Below, piece by piece: positions 15,606-24,367 of a stretch of DNA of 64,000 nt. How positions within the stretch are numbered: position 1 is the stretch's first letter; each line of letters opens with the position of its first letter. The stretch is from contig CAYYOV010000002.1 of NCBI GenBank assembly GCA_964473365.1, positions 62,001-126,000 of the forward strand, read 5' to 3'. The position numbers were made by a program, and so were the translations under genes. A model generated the notes under the pieces. That model saw only the letters and a program-made list of their open reading frames with translations, ran no database searches and was not told the DNA's origin. Source of the stretch: 2-02-FULL-55-14 sp964473365 (lineage in GTDB: Bacteria > Bacteroidota > Ignavibacteria > UBA10030).

Positions 15606-18038
15606 ATGTCATCCATCTCTTCATTCCGTATCGCGGCACTTGCCTTCGTGGCATTGGTTTCTCTAGCGACCTCGCTGCTTGCTGGGAGCAACCCAAAGAC
15701 CGCGCGTGCCGCGCGCACTCCGACTCCCCCGCTGATCGACGGTTTCATGAATGAGCCTGTTTGGGCCCTGGCACCGGCGATCACGGACTTCGTCCAGTCC
15801 GAGCCCGTCGAAGGGGCGGCGCCATCTCAGCAAACTGAGGTCCGTTTCCTCTACGACGACGACGCACTCTACATTTCGGCAACGATGTTCGACACAGAGC
15901 CGTCGGGGATCGTGGCGCGCCTTGCACGCCGTGACGATGAGATCGAATCGGACTTCATCTCCTTTCGCATCGATTCCTACCACGACTACCAGACCGCCTA
16001 CGAGTTCACCGTCAATGCTGCCGGCGTCAAGGTCGATATCCTCCAATACGACGATGGCGCACGTGAAGATGTCTCCTGGGATGCCGTGTGGGATGTCGAA
16101 ACCCGCATCGGTGAAGACGGATGGACGGCCGAGATCCGCATCCCGCTCTCGATGCTGCGCTTCAACGATGCCGAAGAACAGGAATGGGGTCTGCAGATCG
16201 TCCGGGGCATCACACGGAACAATGAACGACTCTACTGGACGATGATCGGCAAGGCCGAGAGCGGTTGGGTGTCGAAGTTTGGCCGCCTGCGGGGTATTGA
16301 AGGCGTGAAGAGCCGTCAGTCGCTTGAGGTCCTGCCGTATGGTCTGATCGAGAGCTCGGCCCTCACGGTCCGACCGGATCGTGCCGCCGTCCATCGGAAC
16401 AGCATCAACGCCGGGGTTGACGTGAAGTACCGTCCGTCGAGCGCATTGACGATCGACGCGACATTCAACCCTGACTTCGGCCAGGTCGAGGCCGACCCGG
16501 CAGTTCTGAACCTCTCAACCTTTGAGACCTTCTATCCTGAGAAACGTCCGTTCTTCGTCGAGGGGGTGCAAATCCTGCGGTTTACGACGTTCGGCGATGG
16601 CCTTGGTCCGGGCCTCTTCTATTCTCGTCGCATCGGCCGGTCGCTCTCGGCCGAGGCCCCCGAGGGAGGCTATGTGGAAAGCGAGCCACGCTTTGCGACC
16701 ATTCTCGGCGCAGCAAAAATCTCCGGCAAGACCTCATCCGGACTTTCGCTCGGAGTGCTTGAAGCGGTGACGGCGGAAGAGACGGCCTCCGTCGTCGACT
16801 CGGCCGGGGCTCGGTCGACCACTCGTGTCGTTCCAACGACCAATTACAGCCTGGTCCGCCTGCGACAGGACTTCAGCGGAAATTCCAACGTCGGCATGAT
16901 CATTACGAGCGTGAACCGGACCGACCGCATTCCAGCCATGACGGGTGGCCTCGACTGGAATCTGCGCTTTCTCGACAATCTGTATCGCGTGGACGGGTTC
17001 TTCGCTCACAGCCGGACCGAATCGCGCGGGTTTCGTGAGGAAGGGCAGGCGGGACGCGTGGCGCTTGCGAAAGAGGGGGGACCGCACTGGCGAGGTTCGG
17101 TCAGCGCTGATTTCACTTCACGCGGATACAACGTCAACGACATCGGGTTCTTCCGTCGTCCGAACGATCACGGGCTCGTTGGGGGCGTCTCCTATCGCGA
17201 GGACGTTGCCGACGAGTGGACGCGTCGGTGGAACGTGAGCGTGAACCATCACAAACGCTGGAACTATGGGCGCGCAGAGATCAACAACTCGATCGATGTG
17301 CAAGGATACGTGCAGTTCCTGAACTACTGGGAGACCCAGCTCACTCTTACGTACGATGCCGGCGATTTCGACGACCGCGAGACCCGCGGTCACGGCCTCT
17401 ACGCAAAGCCGTCGACACGACAGCTCCGCCTGAACGTTGAATCCGACAACCGGAAAGCGATCGTAGCCGACGCTTCCATCCGCCTGGGCGCGGACGACCG
17501 ACAGGCCCGAACGCTCGAGGCCGGCCTGGAACTCACGATGAAACCGACCGACGCATTGACGATCGAGATGGAGGTGACGCACGCGCGTTCCGATCGGCAA
17601 TTCGCATGGATGACGACCCAGGTCGACACGCTCGTTGCGCCGGCATCATTTGCAGTGTTCGCGGACCGGACCACTAGGGCATGGGATGCGACGACCCGGG
17701 GATCGTTCGTCTTTTCGCACGATCTGACCCTCCAGTGGTACCTTCAGTGGTTCGCGGCCAAGGGGCGGTACACGGGTGCGCAGGCCCGCCTGGGGGTCAC
17801 CGCGTATCAACCGTATGCCGAGCCCGACCGCGAATTCAGCGATCTTGCATTCCAATCCAATTTGGTCCTGCGGTGGGAGTATCGTCCCGGCAGCACGCTC
17901 TATCTCGTCTGGTCGCACAGCCGCAGCGGCCCGGGCGGGCCCTTCCTGTACGGGCTCGATCGTGACGTCAATGACACGTTTCGCCTCGCGCCCGACAATG
18001 TCATTCTCTTGAAGCTCAGCTACTGGCTGTCGACATGA
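15606..18038 (+). CDS. DUF5916 outer-membrane protein with N-terminal CBM9-like domain
   Basis: An 810-residue exported protein. After a signal peptide (about residues 1-26), residues 35-200 form a CBM9-like beta-sandwich: PPLIDGFMNEPVWALA, QQTEVRFLYDDDALYISATMFD and FRIDSYHDYQTAYEFTVNAAG. From about residue 250 to the end lies a DUF5916 beta-barrel (NPDFGQVEADPAVLNLSTFETFYPEKRPFFVEG is the family hallmark), ending in an aromatic strand. Such proteins are common in the FCB group; their ligands are unknown, and carbohydrate binding is inferred from the CBM9-like part. The start at 15606 (MSSISSF) gives a proper signal peptide; an in-frame extension to 15456 would cover the terminator. Its stop overlaps the next start. 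Confidence 0.85.
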   Translation: MSSISSFRIAALAFVALVSLATSLLAGSNPKTARAARTPTPPLIDGFMNEPVWALAPAITDFVQSEPVEGAAPSQQTEVRFLYDDDALYISATMFDTEPSGIVARLARRDDEIESDFISFRIDSYHDYQTAYEFTVNAAGVKVDILQYDDGAREDVSWDAVWDVETRIGEDGWTAEIRIPLSMLRFNDAEEQEWGLQIVRGITRNNERLYWTMIGKAESGWVSKFGRLRGIEGVKSRQSLEVLPYGLIESSALTVRPDRAAVHRNSINAGVDVKYRPSSALTIDATFNPDFGQVEADPAVLNLSTFETFYPEKRPFFVEGVQILRFTTFGDGLGPGLFYSRRIGRSLSAEAPEGGYVESEPRFATILGAAKISGKTSSGLSLGVLEAVTAEETASVVDSAGARSTTRVVPTTNYSLVRLRQDFSGNSNVGMIITSVNRTDRIPAMTGGLDWNLRFLDNLYRVDGFFAHSRTESRGFREEGQAGRVALAKEGGPHWRGSVSADFTSRGYNVNDIGFFRRPNDHGLVGGVSYREDVADEWTRRWNVSVNHHKRWNYGRAEINNSIDVQGYVQFLNYWETQLTLTYDAGDFDDRETRGHGLYAKPSTRQLRLNVESDNRKAIVADASIRLGADDRQARTLEAGLELTMKPTDALTIEMEVTHARSDRQFAWMTTQVDTLVAPASFAVFADRTTRAWDATTRGSFVFSHDLTLQWYLQWFAAKGRYTGAQARLGVTAYQPYAEPDREFSDLAFQSNLVLRWEYRPGSTLYLVWSHSRSGPGGPFLYGLDRDVNDTFRLAPDNVILLKLSYWLST

Positions 18039-19450
18039 CCACCTCGCCGGTTCAGCGCGGGTCGGAGGTTGTCCTCGACATCACGGACGCGGCGTTTGAA
18101 GGGAAGAGCATCGCCCGCGTCGAGGGCATGGTGGTCTTCGTCGAAGGTGGTGTGCCGGGCGACCGCGTACGGGCCCTGGTCACGAAGGTCAAGAAGCAGC
18201 ATGCCGAGGCCCGCGTCGTGTCAGTCGAGCAGCGATCGCCGTTGCGCGCCGAACCGGCCTGCCAGCATTTCGGTGTGTGCGGTGGCTGTCGGTGGCAGCA
18301 CGTCCGGTATGAGGCACAGCTTCAATTCAAGCAGCGCCATGTCGTCGATTCACTCGAACGCATCGGCGGTCTGAGCGGGTTCGAGGTCCTGCCCATCCTT
18401 GGTTGTGACGATCCGTTCTGGTATCGCAACAAGATGGAGTATTCATTTTCGACGCGGGAATGGCGGGTGGATGGACCCGGGCCGGAGGGTGAGACCGACG
18501 GGATCTATCTGGGCCTCCATGTGCCGCAGCGCTACGACAAGGTCCTCGACATCGAACGCTGCCATCTTCAGTCGGAGATCTCCAATCGGATCCTGCACGC
18601 GACCCGGTCGTTCGCGCGCGCATCCGGCCACCCGGTCTATTCATCCGACCTCGAGAACGGTCTGTGGAGATTCCTTGTCATCCGCGAGGCGCGGCACACG
18701 AGCGACCGAATGGTGAATCTGGTGACGCGGGAGCATGATCCGGTGCTCATGCGTTCATATGTGCAGCATCTGCTGGGTGCCGTGCCGGACATATCCACGA
18801 TCGTGAACACGGTCAACCGTACGAGATCACAGATCGCGTTCGGACAGGACGTCCACGTTCTGCACGGTCCCGGCACCATCCAGGAGCGGCTGGGACAGTT
18901 CGCGTTCGTCGTCTCGCCGCAATCGTTCTTCCAGACCAATACATTGCAGGCCGAACGGCTGTATCAGACGGCGGCGGATTTTGCCGATCTGCGTCCGGAC
19001 GACCTTGTCTACGACCTGTATTCAGGGACGGGCACGATCGCGATCTTCCTGTCAGAACGCGCACGGTTGATCATCGGCGTCGAATCGGTTGCGAGCGCTG
19101 TCGACGATGCCCAGGCAAACGCCGAGCGCAACGGCCGCGGGAATTGCAGGTTCGTTCTGGGGGACCTAAAGGACAGATTGACGAAGCGGAACGAATGGAT
19201 GGCGGAAGAGGGGATACCGCGCGTCGTCGTGACCGACCCGCCACGAAGCGGGATGCATCCGGACGTCGTCGCCGCACTAGTGCAGCTCGGACCGGAACGG
19301 ATCGTCTACGTTTCGTGCAATCCCACCACGCAGGCCCGGGATGCGGCATTGCTTGTTGCTGGCGGGTATCGACTAACCAGGGTCCGTCCCGTCGACATGT
19401 TCCCGCACACGTACCACGTAGAGAACGTGGCAGTATTTGAGAGGATGTAG
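18035..19450 (+). CDS. rlmD: 23S rRNA (uracil-C5)-methyltransferase, RlmD/RumA type
   Basis: A SAM-dependent RNA m5U methyltransferase of 471 residues. An N-terminal TRAM domain (about 8-65) is followed by the Fe-S cysteines in CQHFGVCGGC plus a later Cys in the RCHL-type region. A Rossmann domain carries LYSGTGTIAIFL, the catalytic DPPRSG loop and VSCNPTT. RlmD methylates U1939 of 23S rRNA; paralogues RlmC and RlmCD share the layout, so the exact site is inferred. ATGA overlap with the DUF5916 gene suggests translational coupling. Confidence 0.85.
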   Translation: MTTSPVQRGSEVVLDITDAAFEGKSIARVEGMVVFVEGGVPGDRVRALVTKVKKQHAEARVVSVEQRSPLRAEPACQHFGVCGGCRWQHVRYEAQLQFKQRHVVDSLERIGGLSGFEVLPILGCDDPFWYRNKMEYSFSTREWRVDGPGPEGETDGIYLGLHVPQRYDKVLDIERCHLQSEISNRILHATRSFARASGHPVYSSDLENGLWRFLVIREARHTSDRMVNLVTREHDPVLMRSYVQHLLGAVPDISTIVNTVNRTRSQIAFGQDVHVLHGPGTIQERLGQFAFVVSPQSFFQTNTLQAERLYQTAADFADLRPDDLVYDLYSGTGTIAIFLSERARLIIGVESVASAVDDAQANAERNGRGNCRFVLGDLKDRLTKRNEWMAEEGIPRVVVTDPPRSGMHPDVVAALVQLGPERIVYVSCNPTTQARDAALLVAGGYRLTRVRPVDMFPHTYHVENVAVFERM

Positions 19451-19470
19451 AAGTAGGGATGGCGCTCGGC

Positions 19471-19540
19471 CCTCCACTCCTCCACTCCTCCACTACTCCA
19501 TTTCTCCACTACCCCAATACTCCTCCCTCCCCACTCCTCC
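19471..19540. repeat. Degenerate CTCCACT-type simple repeat
   Basis: A pyrimidine-only-like tract with repeated CTCCACT/CTCCTC units fills almost the whole 90-base space between the convergent rlmD and DUF3078 stop codons. No hairpin terminator is seen there. Confidence 0.7.
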
Positions 19541-20416
19541 TCACAACACCGTATAGCTGATCCCGACGCCAAGGGACTGCTTCACCTGCGTCCGCGGTGT
19601 GACGCGCCGTTCATTGATGAGCTGCACATTCACCACCACCGTGACGATGCGTGCGAGCCGGATCGTCAGCGTGTTATCACCCCGAACGATGACCTTCTGC
19701 GGCTCCCGGAACGAAGAAAAGAGCTCGAGTTTCGCGTTCAGCGTCGTTGAGTTGTCCAGCTTCCATGTCCCTTCCGTCACGGATTCCAGTCCATCCTCGA
19801 TCTTGACACTCTCGACGTTCGGCGTCTTTGGATCGTCGGCGAACGACGTGTAACGATTCGTGACGATCTCGCGGAGCGCAAATCCCAGACGCGATCGCAG
19901 CTGCGGCGTGATCTCGTACCCCAGCCCGAGCGACTGGGTCAAAAAGGCCGGGTCGAAGAACTGTGAGATCGGCGTCCGATTACCAGACTTATCATACCGG
20001 TAGCCCGTCGCAAACTGCGTCTTGAGCGTGAGGGCGGCATACGGATTGATCGTGATCCCCATTCGATAGCTCACGACCGACTCGAGGTCGATCTTGTCGT
20101 CCGTCTTCCGGGTCTCGCGCCCCCCGATCCGGGTCTGTCCGAAGCCCAGGCGGTAGGTGTTCACCCACGTGATCGGATGCCAGTCATACGTCGACGTACC
20201 GAGCGCTGACGTGCCGTATGCATACGCATTCTCGCCTCCTTGGGCCCAATCGCTGAAGGAGACCTGCGAGAACGTGAGGGATGTCCCCAGTGCGTGCCGC
20301 CAATACTGCGGCTCCACGTCGATCGTATCCGGCGGAAGCAGGTCCTGAGCCGAGAGGGGCAGAGCGAGCGCACAGGAGAAGACACATCGGACGAGCCACC
20401 ACGCGTACGGTTTCAT
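19541..20416 (-). CDS. DUF3078 outer-membrane beta-barrel protein
   Basis: A 291-residue exported protein: signal peptide about 1-23 (ending ALPLSAQ), then the DUF3078 pattern WRHALGTSLTFSQVSFSDWAQGGENAYAYGTSALGTSTYD and many amphipathic strands (KIDLESVVSYRMGITIN, YALTLKTQFATGYRYD, LRSRLGFALREIVTNRY), ending in a hydrophobic strand. The family is found in Bacteroidota-type outer membranes and has no known function. The ATG at 20416 is one base after the M28 peptidase stop codon, so this is the last gene of a coupled operon. Confidence 0.85.
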   Translation of the reverse strand: MKPYAWWLVRCVFSCALALPLSAQDLLPPDTIDVEPQYWRHALGTSLTFSQVSFSDWAQGGENAYAYGTSALGTSTYDWHPITWVNTYRLGFGQTRIGGRETRKTDDKIDLESVVSYRMGITINPYAALTLKTQFATGYRYDKSGNRTPISQFFDPAFLTQSLGLGYEITPQLRSRLGFALREIVTNRYTSFADDPKTPNVESVKIEDGLESVTEGTWKLDNSTTLNAKLELFSSFREPQKVIVRGDNTLTIRLARIVTVVVNVQLINERRVTPRTQVKQSLGVGISYTVL

Positions 20417-20417
20417 A

Positions 20418-22721
20418 TCAAGGCAGGGAAGGAGGGATCGGGATAAAGACGCGGCGAGTGGCACGGACGATGGTACGCCGCTCGACATTTACAGGAGCTC
20501 CCACAACATCCACGGGAAATGCAGGTTCTGTGAATGCAGCTTCGACGGAGAGCGCCACGGTGTCCGGAGCCGTGAGGGCGATCGAAAGTGGGATCAATTG
20601 GTTGTCTTCCGCCGGAGGATCGAACGACACATCTGCAGAGCCATTGTGAAGATTCACGGCGAAGAGTCCTGCACTGCAGGAGATGAGACGGGCAGAGACG
20701 GGCGAAACGGTCACGGTCAGTTGCAGTGGTCGTTGCCGGTACGAAACGGTCAGCAGGCCGGAAGCCGAGGCACCTGCGTCGACGGTGGTCCATTCGGCGC
20801 TGCTCAGACGCAGCCAATCGGCAAGATCGACGACCGTGGCCGGCAAGTCGAAATGTCCGACAGGACCAGGCACGAGCGTGTCGCCCCTCGTCGAGATCAC
20901 AAGCCCCCGTAACCACTCAGATGACTGGACGGAGGTGGTGAGCGAATCGGACCCTTCGGTGATCGTATGGGTGACCTTGACTGATCTCGGACGAGCAGCC
21001 GAGTACGGCTCCAGCATGGACATCGCCCCGATAGAGAGCACGGCAAAGAGGATTGCCGCCCAGACGACGACCGGACGTCGGTATGAGAATCGCGAGGGCC
21101 AATGAACTGATGGATCCCGCACGACCGCCAGAGCTCCAAACGCATACGGGAGCGCTACGAGCGAGCAGACGAGCGCGAGTCCTGCAGTCATAGCGCTCTC
21201 GAACAGCACCCCGTGCAACGGGATCTGTGCGAACATCCGTGCGACGAACGGAAAGAACTCGGGCGTCAACAAACGAAGGGCGGGATACGCTCCAAGGAAT
21301 ATCGCAAGCGTCTTAAGCCACGCCGGACGGAGCGTCCACGCGAGTACGTTGAAGGAAAGGCCGAGAGCAAAGTATGCGGCCAGTCGAGGGGAGAGCAGGG
21401 ATGCGCCGCCGATCAGCACGCCGAACCAGATCGTCGACCGAAGCAGATAGCGAACGGGGTCACTGCTCATATTCCAGCGTCGGGCCCACCGGGCGATGAT
21501 GACGAGCGATGCGAGACCGACGGATACAGCTGGAACGATGACAAGCCAGGGGTTGCTGAACCATGGCGACCTCCAGCCAGAGATGACCGCGCCGACGTTC
21601 TCTGCTGCCCACACGCAGAGCCAGATGAGCCACAACGCGCCGAACGTTTTCAGGCCGGGGACCCGGGGTCTTGTGGTGCCCTGTCGTTCGCTGCGGGTTG
21701 GCCATCGCAACACGAGAACGTACAATGCCGAGATGAGCGATACGATAATCAATGTCCACAGCAGCCAGGTGGGGATGAGAAGGAACGTCGACCCGAAAGG
21801 GATCGTCATGTACGATCCGGTCCGGTCGGCCGGCATACCGGCGTCGAATCGTTCGACGAGGCGATAGACAAGGTCGCCACTTCGCTCAAGACCGCCGCGA
21901 CGGAACCATTCCCAGGAATCCTGCGGAGTGTGGATCGGGTCGGTCACGTCGGTCGTGAAGTCCATCGCCGGGATGCCTCGCACGAGGAATGGTTCATGAT
22001 CCGACGACGCGCCGCTGCCCGAGGCGATGTTCCAGGTGAAAAAATGGACGGGGTACGTCAGTCCTCCGTACCCCATGGCGAGCAGTTCTTCCTGCGCGGC
22101 GCGCAACAGCCACGGCGGGGTTTGCGTGGTGCCTTTGTCGACGAACGGGATTAGTGCGTCGACGCCGTTGGCCATGTCGACCTGCAGCATCAGGTCGACG
22201 CTGTCGATCGACTCATAGTGGTCCACAAAATATCGCGAGCCGACAAGTCCGCCCTCTTCTCCACCGAAAAGGCAGAAGACGATTGTATGCTGCCATGACC
22301 GCTGGGCCATGACGCGCGCAAGTTCCAACACCACGGCGGTACCCGAGCCATCGTCGTTCGTGCCCGGGATCTCCGGCGATGCCGAATCGATATGCGCGCC
22401 GATGACGATGATGCGGCCGCTTGACCCGTGCAGGGTCCCGACGGTGATGCCCGAATGCGTATTTCGCACGCGGCCCATGATCCCGGGAGGCGTTGTCGCG
22501 ATATCCATGACACGAACGTCGTCGATGCCGGCCGCGCGCAACCGGTCCGCAGCAAAGGCCAGCGCTCGCCGTTCTGCCGCCGATCCCATCGGCCGCGGAC
22601 CGATGTCGACCGACAGTGTTCGGAGCACTGCGGCGGAGCTGTCGGGAACAAAGGGTGTCGGCCTGGCGTCCTGAGCGAACGACAGACTCGTCAGGGTCAG
22701 GAAGAGGAAGAACCGGAGCAT
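20418..22721 (-). CDS. M28 family zinc aminopeptidase with C-terminal membrane domain
   Basis: A 767-residue protein. After a signal peptide (about 1-16) comes an M28 domain with the complete metal site: His110 (GAHID), Asp123 (TNDDGSG), the catalytic Glu155-Glu156 pair (FGGEEGGL), Asp182 (QVDMAN) and a late His in DPIHTPQDSWEWF. Residues about 335-590 contain roughly eight membrane segments, then a C-terminal beta-rich domain of about 160 residues. This matches ER/vacuolar-type M28 proteins with a membrane tail (Fxna/PFF1-like layout). The catalytic domain faces the periplasm. The start at 22721 lies one base from the upstream hydrolase stop codon. Confidence 0.85.
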   Translation of the reverse strand: MLRFFLFLTLTSLSFAQDARPTPFVPDSSAAVLRTLSVDIGPRPMGSAAERRALAFAADRLRAAGIDDVRVMDIATTPPGIMGRVRNTHSGITVGTLHGSSGRIIVIGAHIDSASPEIPGTNDDGSGTAVVLELARVMAQRSWQHTIVFCLFGGEEGGLVGSRYFVDHYESIDSVDLMLQVDMANGVDALIPFVDKGTTQTPPWLLRAAQEELLAMGYGGLTYPVHFFTWNIASGSGASSDHEPFLVRGIPAMDFTTDVTDPIHTPQDSWEWFRRGGLERSGDLVYRLVERFDAGMPADRTGSYMTIPFGSTFLLIPTWLLWTLIIVSLISALYVLVLRWPTRSERQGTTRPRVPGLKTFGALWLIWLCVWAAENVGAVISGWRSPWFSNPWLVIVPAVSVGLASLVIIARWARRWNMSSDPVRYLLRSTIWFGVLIGGASLLSPRLAAYFALGLSFNVLAWTLRPAWLKTLAIFLGAYPALRLLTPEFFPFVARMFAQIPLHGVLFESAMTAGLALVCSLVALPYAFGALAVVRDPSVHWPSRFSYRRPVVVWAAILFAVLSIGAMSMLEPYSAARPRSVKVTHTITEGSDSLTTSVQSSEWLRGLVISTRGDTLVPGPVGHFDLPATVVDLADWLRLSSAEWTTVDAGASASGLLTVSYRQRPLQLTVTVSPVSARLISCSAGLFAVNLHNGSADVSFDPPAEDNQLIPLSIALTAPDTVALSVEAAFTEPAFPVDVVGAPVNVERRTIVRATRRVFIPIPPSLP

Positions 22722-22722
22722 C

Positions 22723-23649
22723 CTAGACGGGCGTTGAACTGTCGGCGAGATGAGCAGAAAAGAACGACGAGATGGCATCATGGTACTTCTTGCCTCCTAT
22801 GATCGAGATGTCGTTGTGGTCGGCGCCGTCGATCAGAACAAGTTGTTTCGGTTCGTTCGCTGCCGCGTACAGCTGACGCGAATGGTCCTCGCGGATGAAC
22901 GCATCTTCGGTCCCATGGATGAAAAGGATCGGTGTATGGAGGTTCTTGACATCGTCGATCGGCGAGACATCCCGCCCCTTAAAGCGAGCGATCTTTTGCG
23001 TGCGCGCCATGGCTGCATTCCGCAAAAAATGCCAGGGCAGCTTCAATAGCCGCCGTTGATACTCGACGATGACCTCTCGAAGGCTTGTAAAGCTTGCTTC
23101 GGCCACTACCGCGCGGATGCGGGGATCGAGCACGGCGGCCTGGATGGCGATGGCAGCTCCCATGGATGTGCCAAAGACGCCGATCGGGCCGATCGTGGCA
23201 TCGGTCCGGCTGAGCAGATGGTCGATCACGACCCTCACATCGTGCTTCTCATAGTATCCGTAGGTACAATACCGGCCGCCGCTCTCGCCATGCTGGCGTG
23301 AATCGAACAGGAAGACATTGTACCCCATTGAGTACAGGAAGCGGGCCATGGGCACGCCGCCGATCTTGCAATCGCCGACGCCGTGGAGGTAGAGGATGGT
23401 GCCGACCGGATCAGTGCTCCGTCGTACGAACCAACAATGGAGGCCGACACCATCGGGCATCGTCAGCGTGTAGGTCTCCTGGGGAAGGCCGGCGTCCTTG
23501 GGCTCGAGGAGGTTTGTGAAGCGGGCATACCATTCGGGTCGTTTTCTGGTCGGTTGGAGGATGATCAGCGGCCCGAGGATGAGGACGATCACCCCCGCGT
23601 GCAGCAGGAACAACAATGCCGCCAATAGCGCAAAAAGAAGGATAGACAC
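22723..23649 (-). CDS. Membrane-anchored alpha/beta hydrolase
   Basis: A 308-residue protein with one or two N-terminal membrane segments (residues 2-32) followed by an alpha/beta-hydrolase fold. Visible features are the oxyanion region LYLHGVGD, the nucleophile elbow GTSMG (Ser162), the acid loop HGTEDAFI and the catalytic His in GADHNDI. It resembles FrsA/BAAT-like membrane-anchored esterase/peptidase families (ABHD12/17 style); the substrate is unknown. The frame is open upstream to 23754, but a good promoter lies at 23690-23718, so I placed the start at the GTG at 23649. An ATG at 23742 is the alternative. It is the first gene of a three-gene operon with one-base gaps. Confidence 0.8.
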   Translation of the reverse strand: MSILLFALLAALLFLLHAGVIVLILGPLIILQPTRKRPEWYARFTNLLEPKDAGLPQETYTLTMPDGVGLHCWFVRRSTDPVGTILYLHGVGDCKIGGVPMARFLYSMGYNVFLFDSRQHGESGGRYCTYGYYEKHDVRVVIDHLLSRTDATIGPIGVFGTSMGAAIAIQAAVLDPRIRAVVAEASFTSLREVIVEYQRRLLKLPWHFLRNAAMARTQKIARFKGRDVSPIDDVKNLHTPILFIHGTEDAFIREDHSRQLYAAANEPKQLVLIDGADHNDISIIGGKKYHDAISSFFSAHLADSSTPV

Positions 23650-23689
23650 GGGGATTGAAGGTCGGGAGTGACGAATTTTGCTCGTTTTC

Positions 23690-23718
23690 AATATATTCAG
23701 CCATTGGGGGTAAAGCAA
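23690..23718 (-). promoter_or_regulatory. Predicted promoter of hydrolase-M28-DUF3078 operon
   Basis: On the minus strand TTGCTT (23718-23713), a 17-base spacer and TATATT (23695-23690). It would place the transcription start near 23683, upstream of the GTG at 23649. Confidence 0.5.
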
Positions 23719-23767
23719 ACTCCCGCATCTGCCCCCAACCATTCTCCCCTCCAAGGAGTCTCATGTA

Positions 23768-24367
23768 ATGGATCCCATCGAGAGCTCCATGACACCCGCC
23801 GATAGCGACCTGATCGTGAAGGCCCAATCGGGCGACCTGCAGGCCTTCGAACAATTGGTCCGTCGCTACGACAGGCGGGTACTGACGATCGCTGCCTCGT
23901 ACGTGCAATCGTCGGATGACGCGAAGGACATCTACCAGGAGGTCTTCCTGCGGGTCTATCGAGCTCTTCCCAAGTTCGAGCTCAGGAGTGAATTCTCGAC
24001 CTGGCTGTACCGGATCGCCACCAATGTCTGCTTGTCGCACCGATCACATTCCAGGAGACACCGGCATGTGTCGTTCGACGACGAAGGCTCGGAGGATGCT
24101 GAGAACCCGCACCCGGTGGTCGCCGAGCCGGCGACCAACCCCGACGTCGGACGGCGTGAGATCGCACGCAGGGTTCAGGGGGCGTTGACAGGTCTTTCGC
24201 CGCAGCAACGCCTGGTGTTTACGATGCGACATTATGAGGGTTACAAGCTCCGCGAGATCGCGGAGATCCTCGAGCTGGCCGAAGGTTCGGTGAAGAAGTA
24301 TCTGTTCGAAGCGACCGCCCGCATGCGGGCCCAACTCGGAGACCTGTTAGACGAGGTATCATCATGA
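23768..24367 (+). CDS. ECF-family RNA polymerase sigma factor
   Basis: A 199-residue sigma factor of the RpoE type. Region 2 (about residues 24-90) reads DLQAFEQLVRRYDRRVLTIA and DAKDIYQEVFLRVYRAL, followed by FSTWLYRIATNVCLSH. After an acidic linker, region 4 (about 140-190) has LSPQQRLVFTMRHYEGYKLREIAEILELAEGSVKKYLF. It directs RNA polymerase to a stress- or envelope-type regulon. Its stop overlaps the start of the anti-sigma gene (ATGA), the usual arrangement. The first in-frame ATG is used; another (MTPADSD) follows eight residues later. Confidence 0.92.
   Translation: MDPIESSMTPADSDLIVKAQSGDLQAFEQLVRRYDRRVLTIAASYVQSSDDAKDIYQEVFLRVYRALPKFELRSEFSTWLYRIATNVCLSHRSHSRRHRHVSFDDEGSEDAENPHPVVAEPATNPDVGRREIARRVQGALTGLSPQQRLVFTMRHYEGYKLREIAEILELAEGSVKKYLFEATARMRAQLGDLLDEVSS

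Noticed and set aside
21213..22154. 313-codon plus-strand ORF inside the M28 gene
   Set aside because: It lies antisense to the membrane domain and catalytic motifs of the peptidase, with no recognisable domain.
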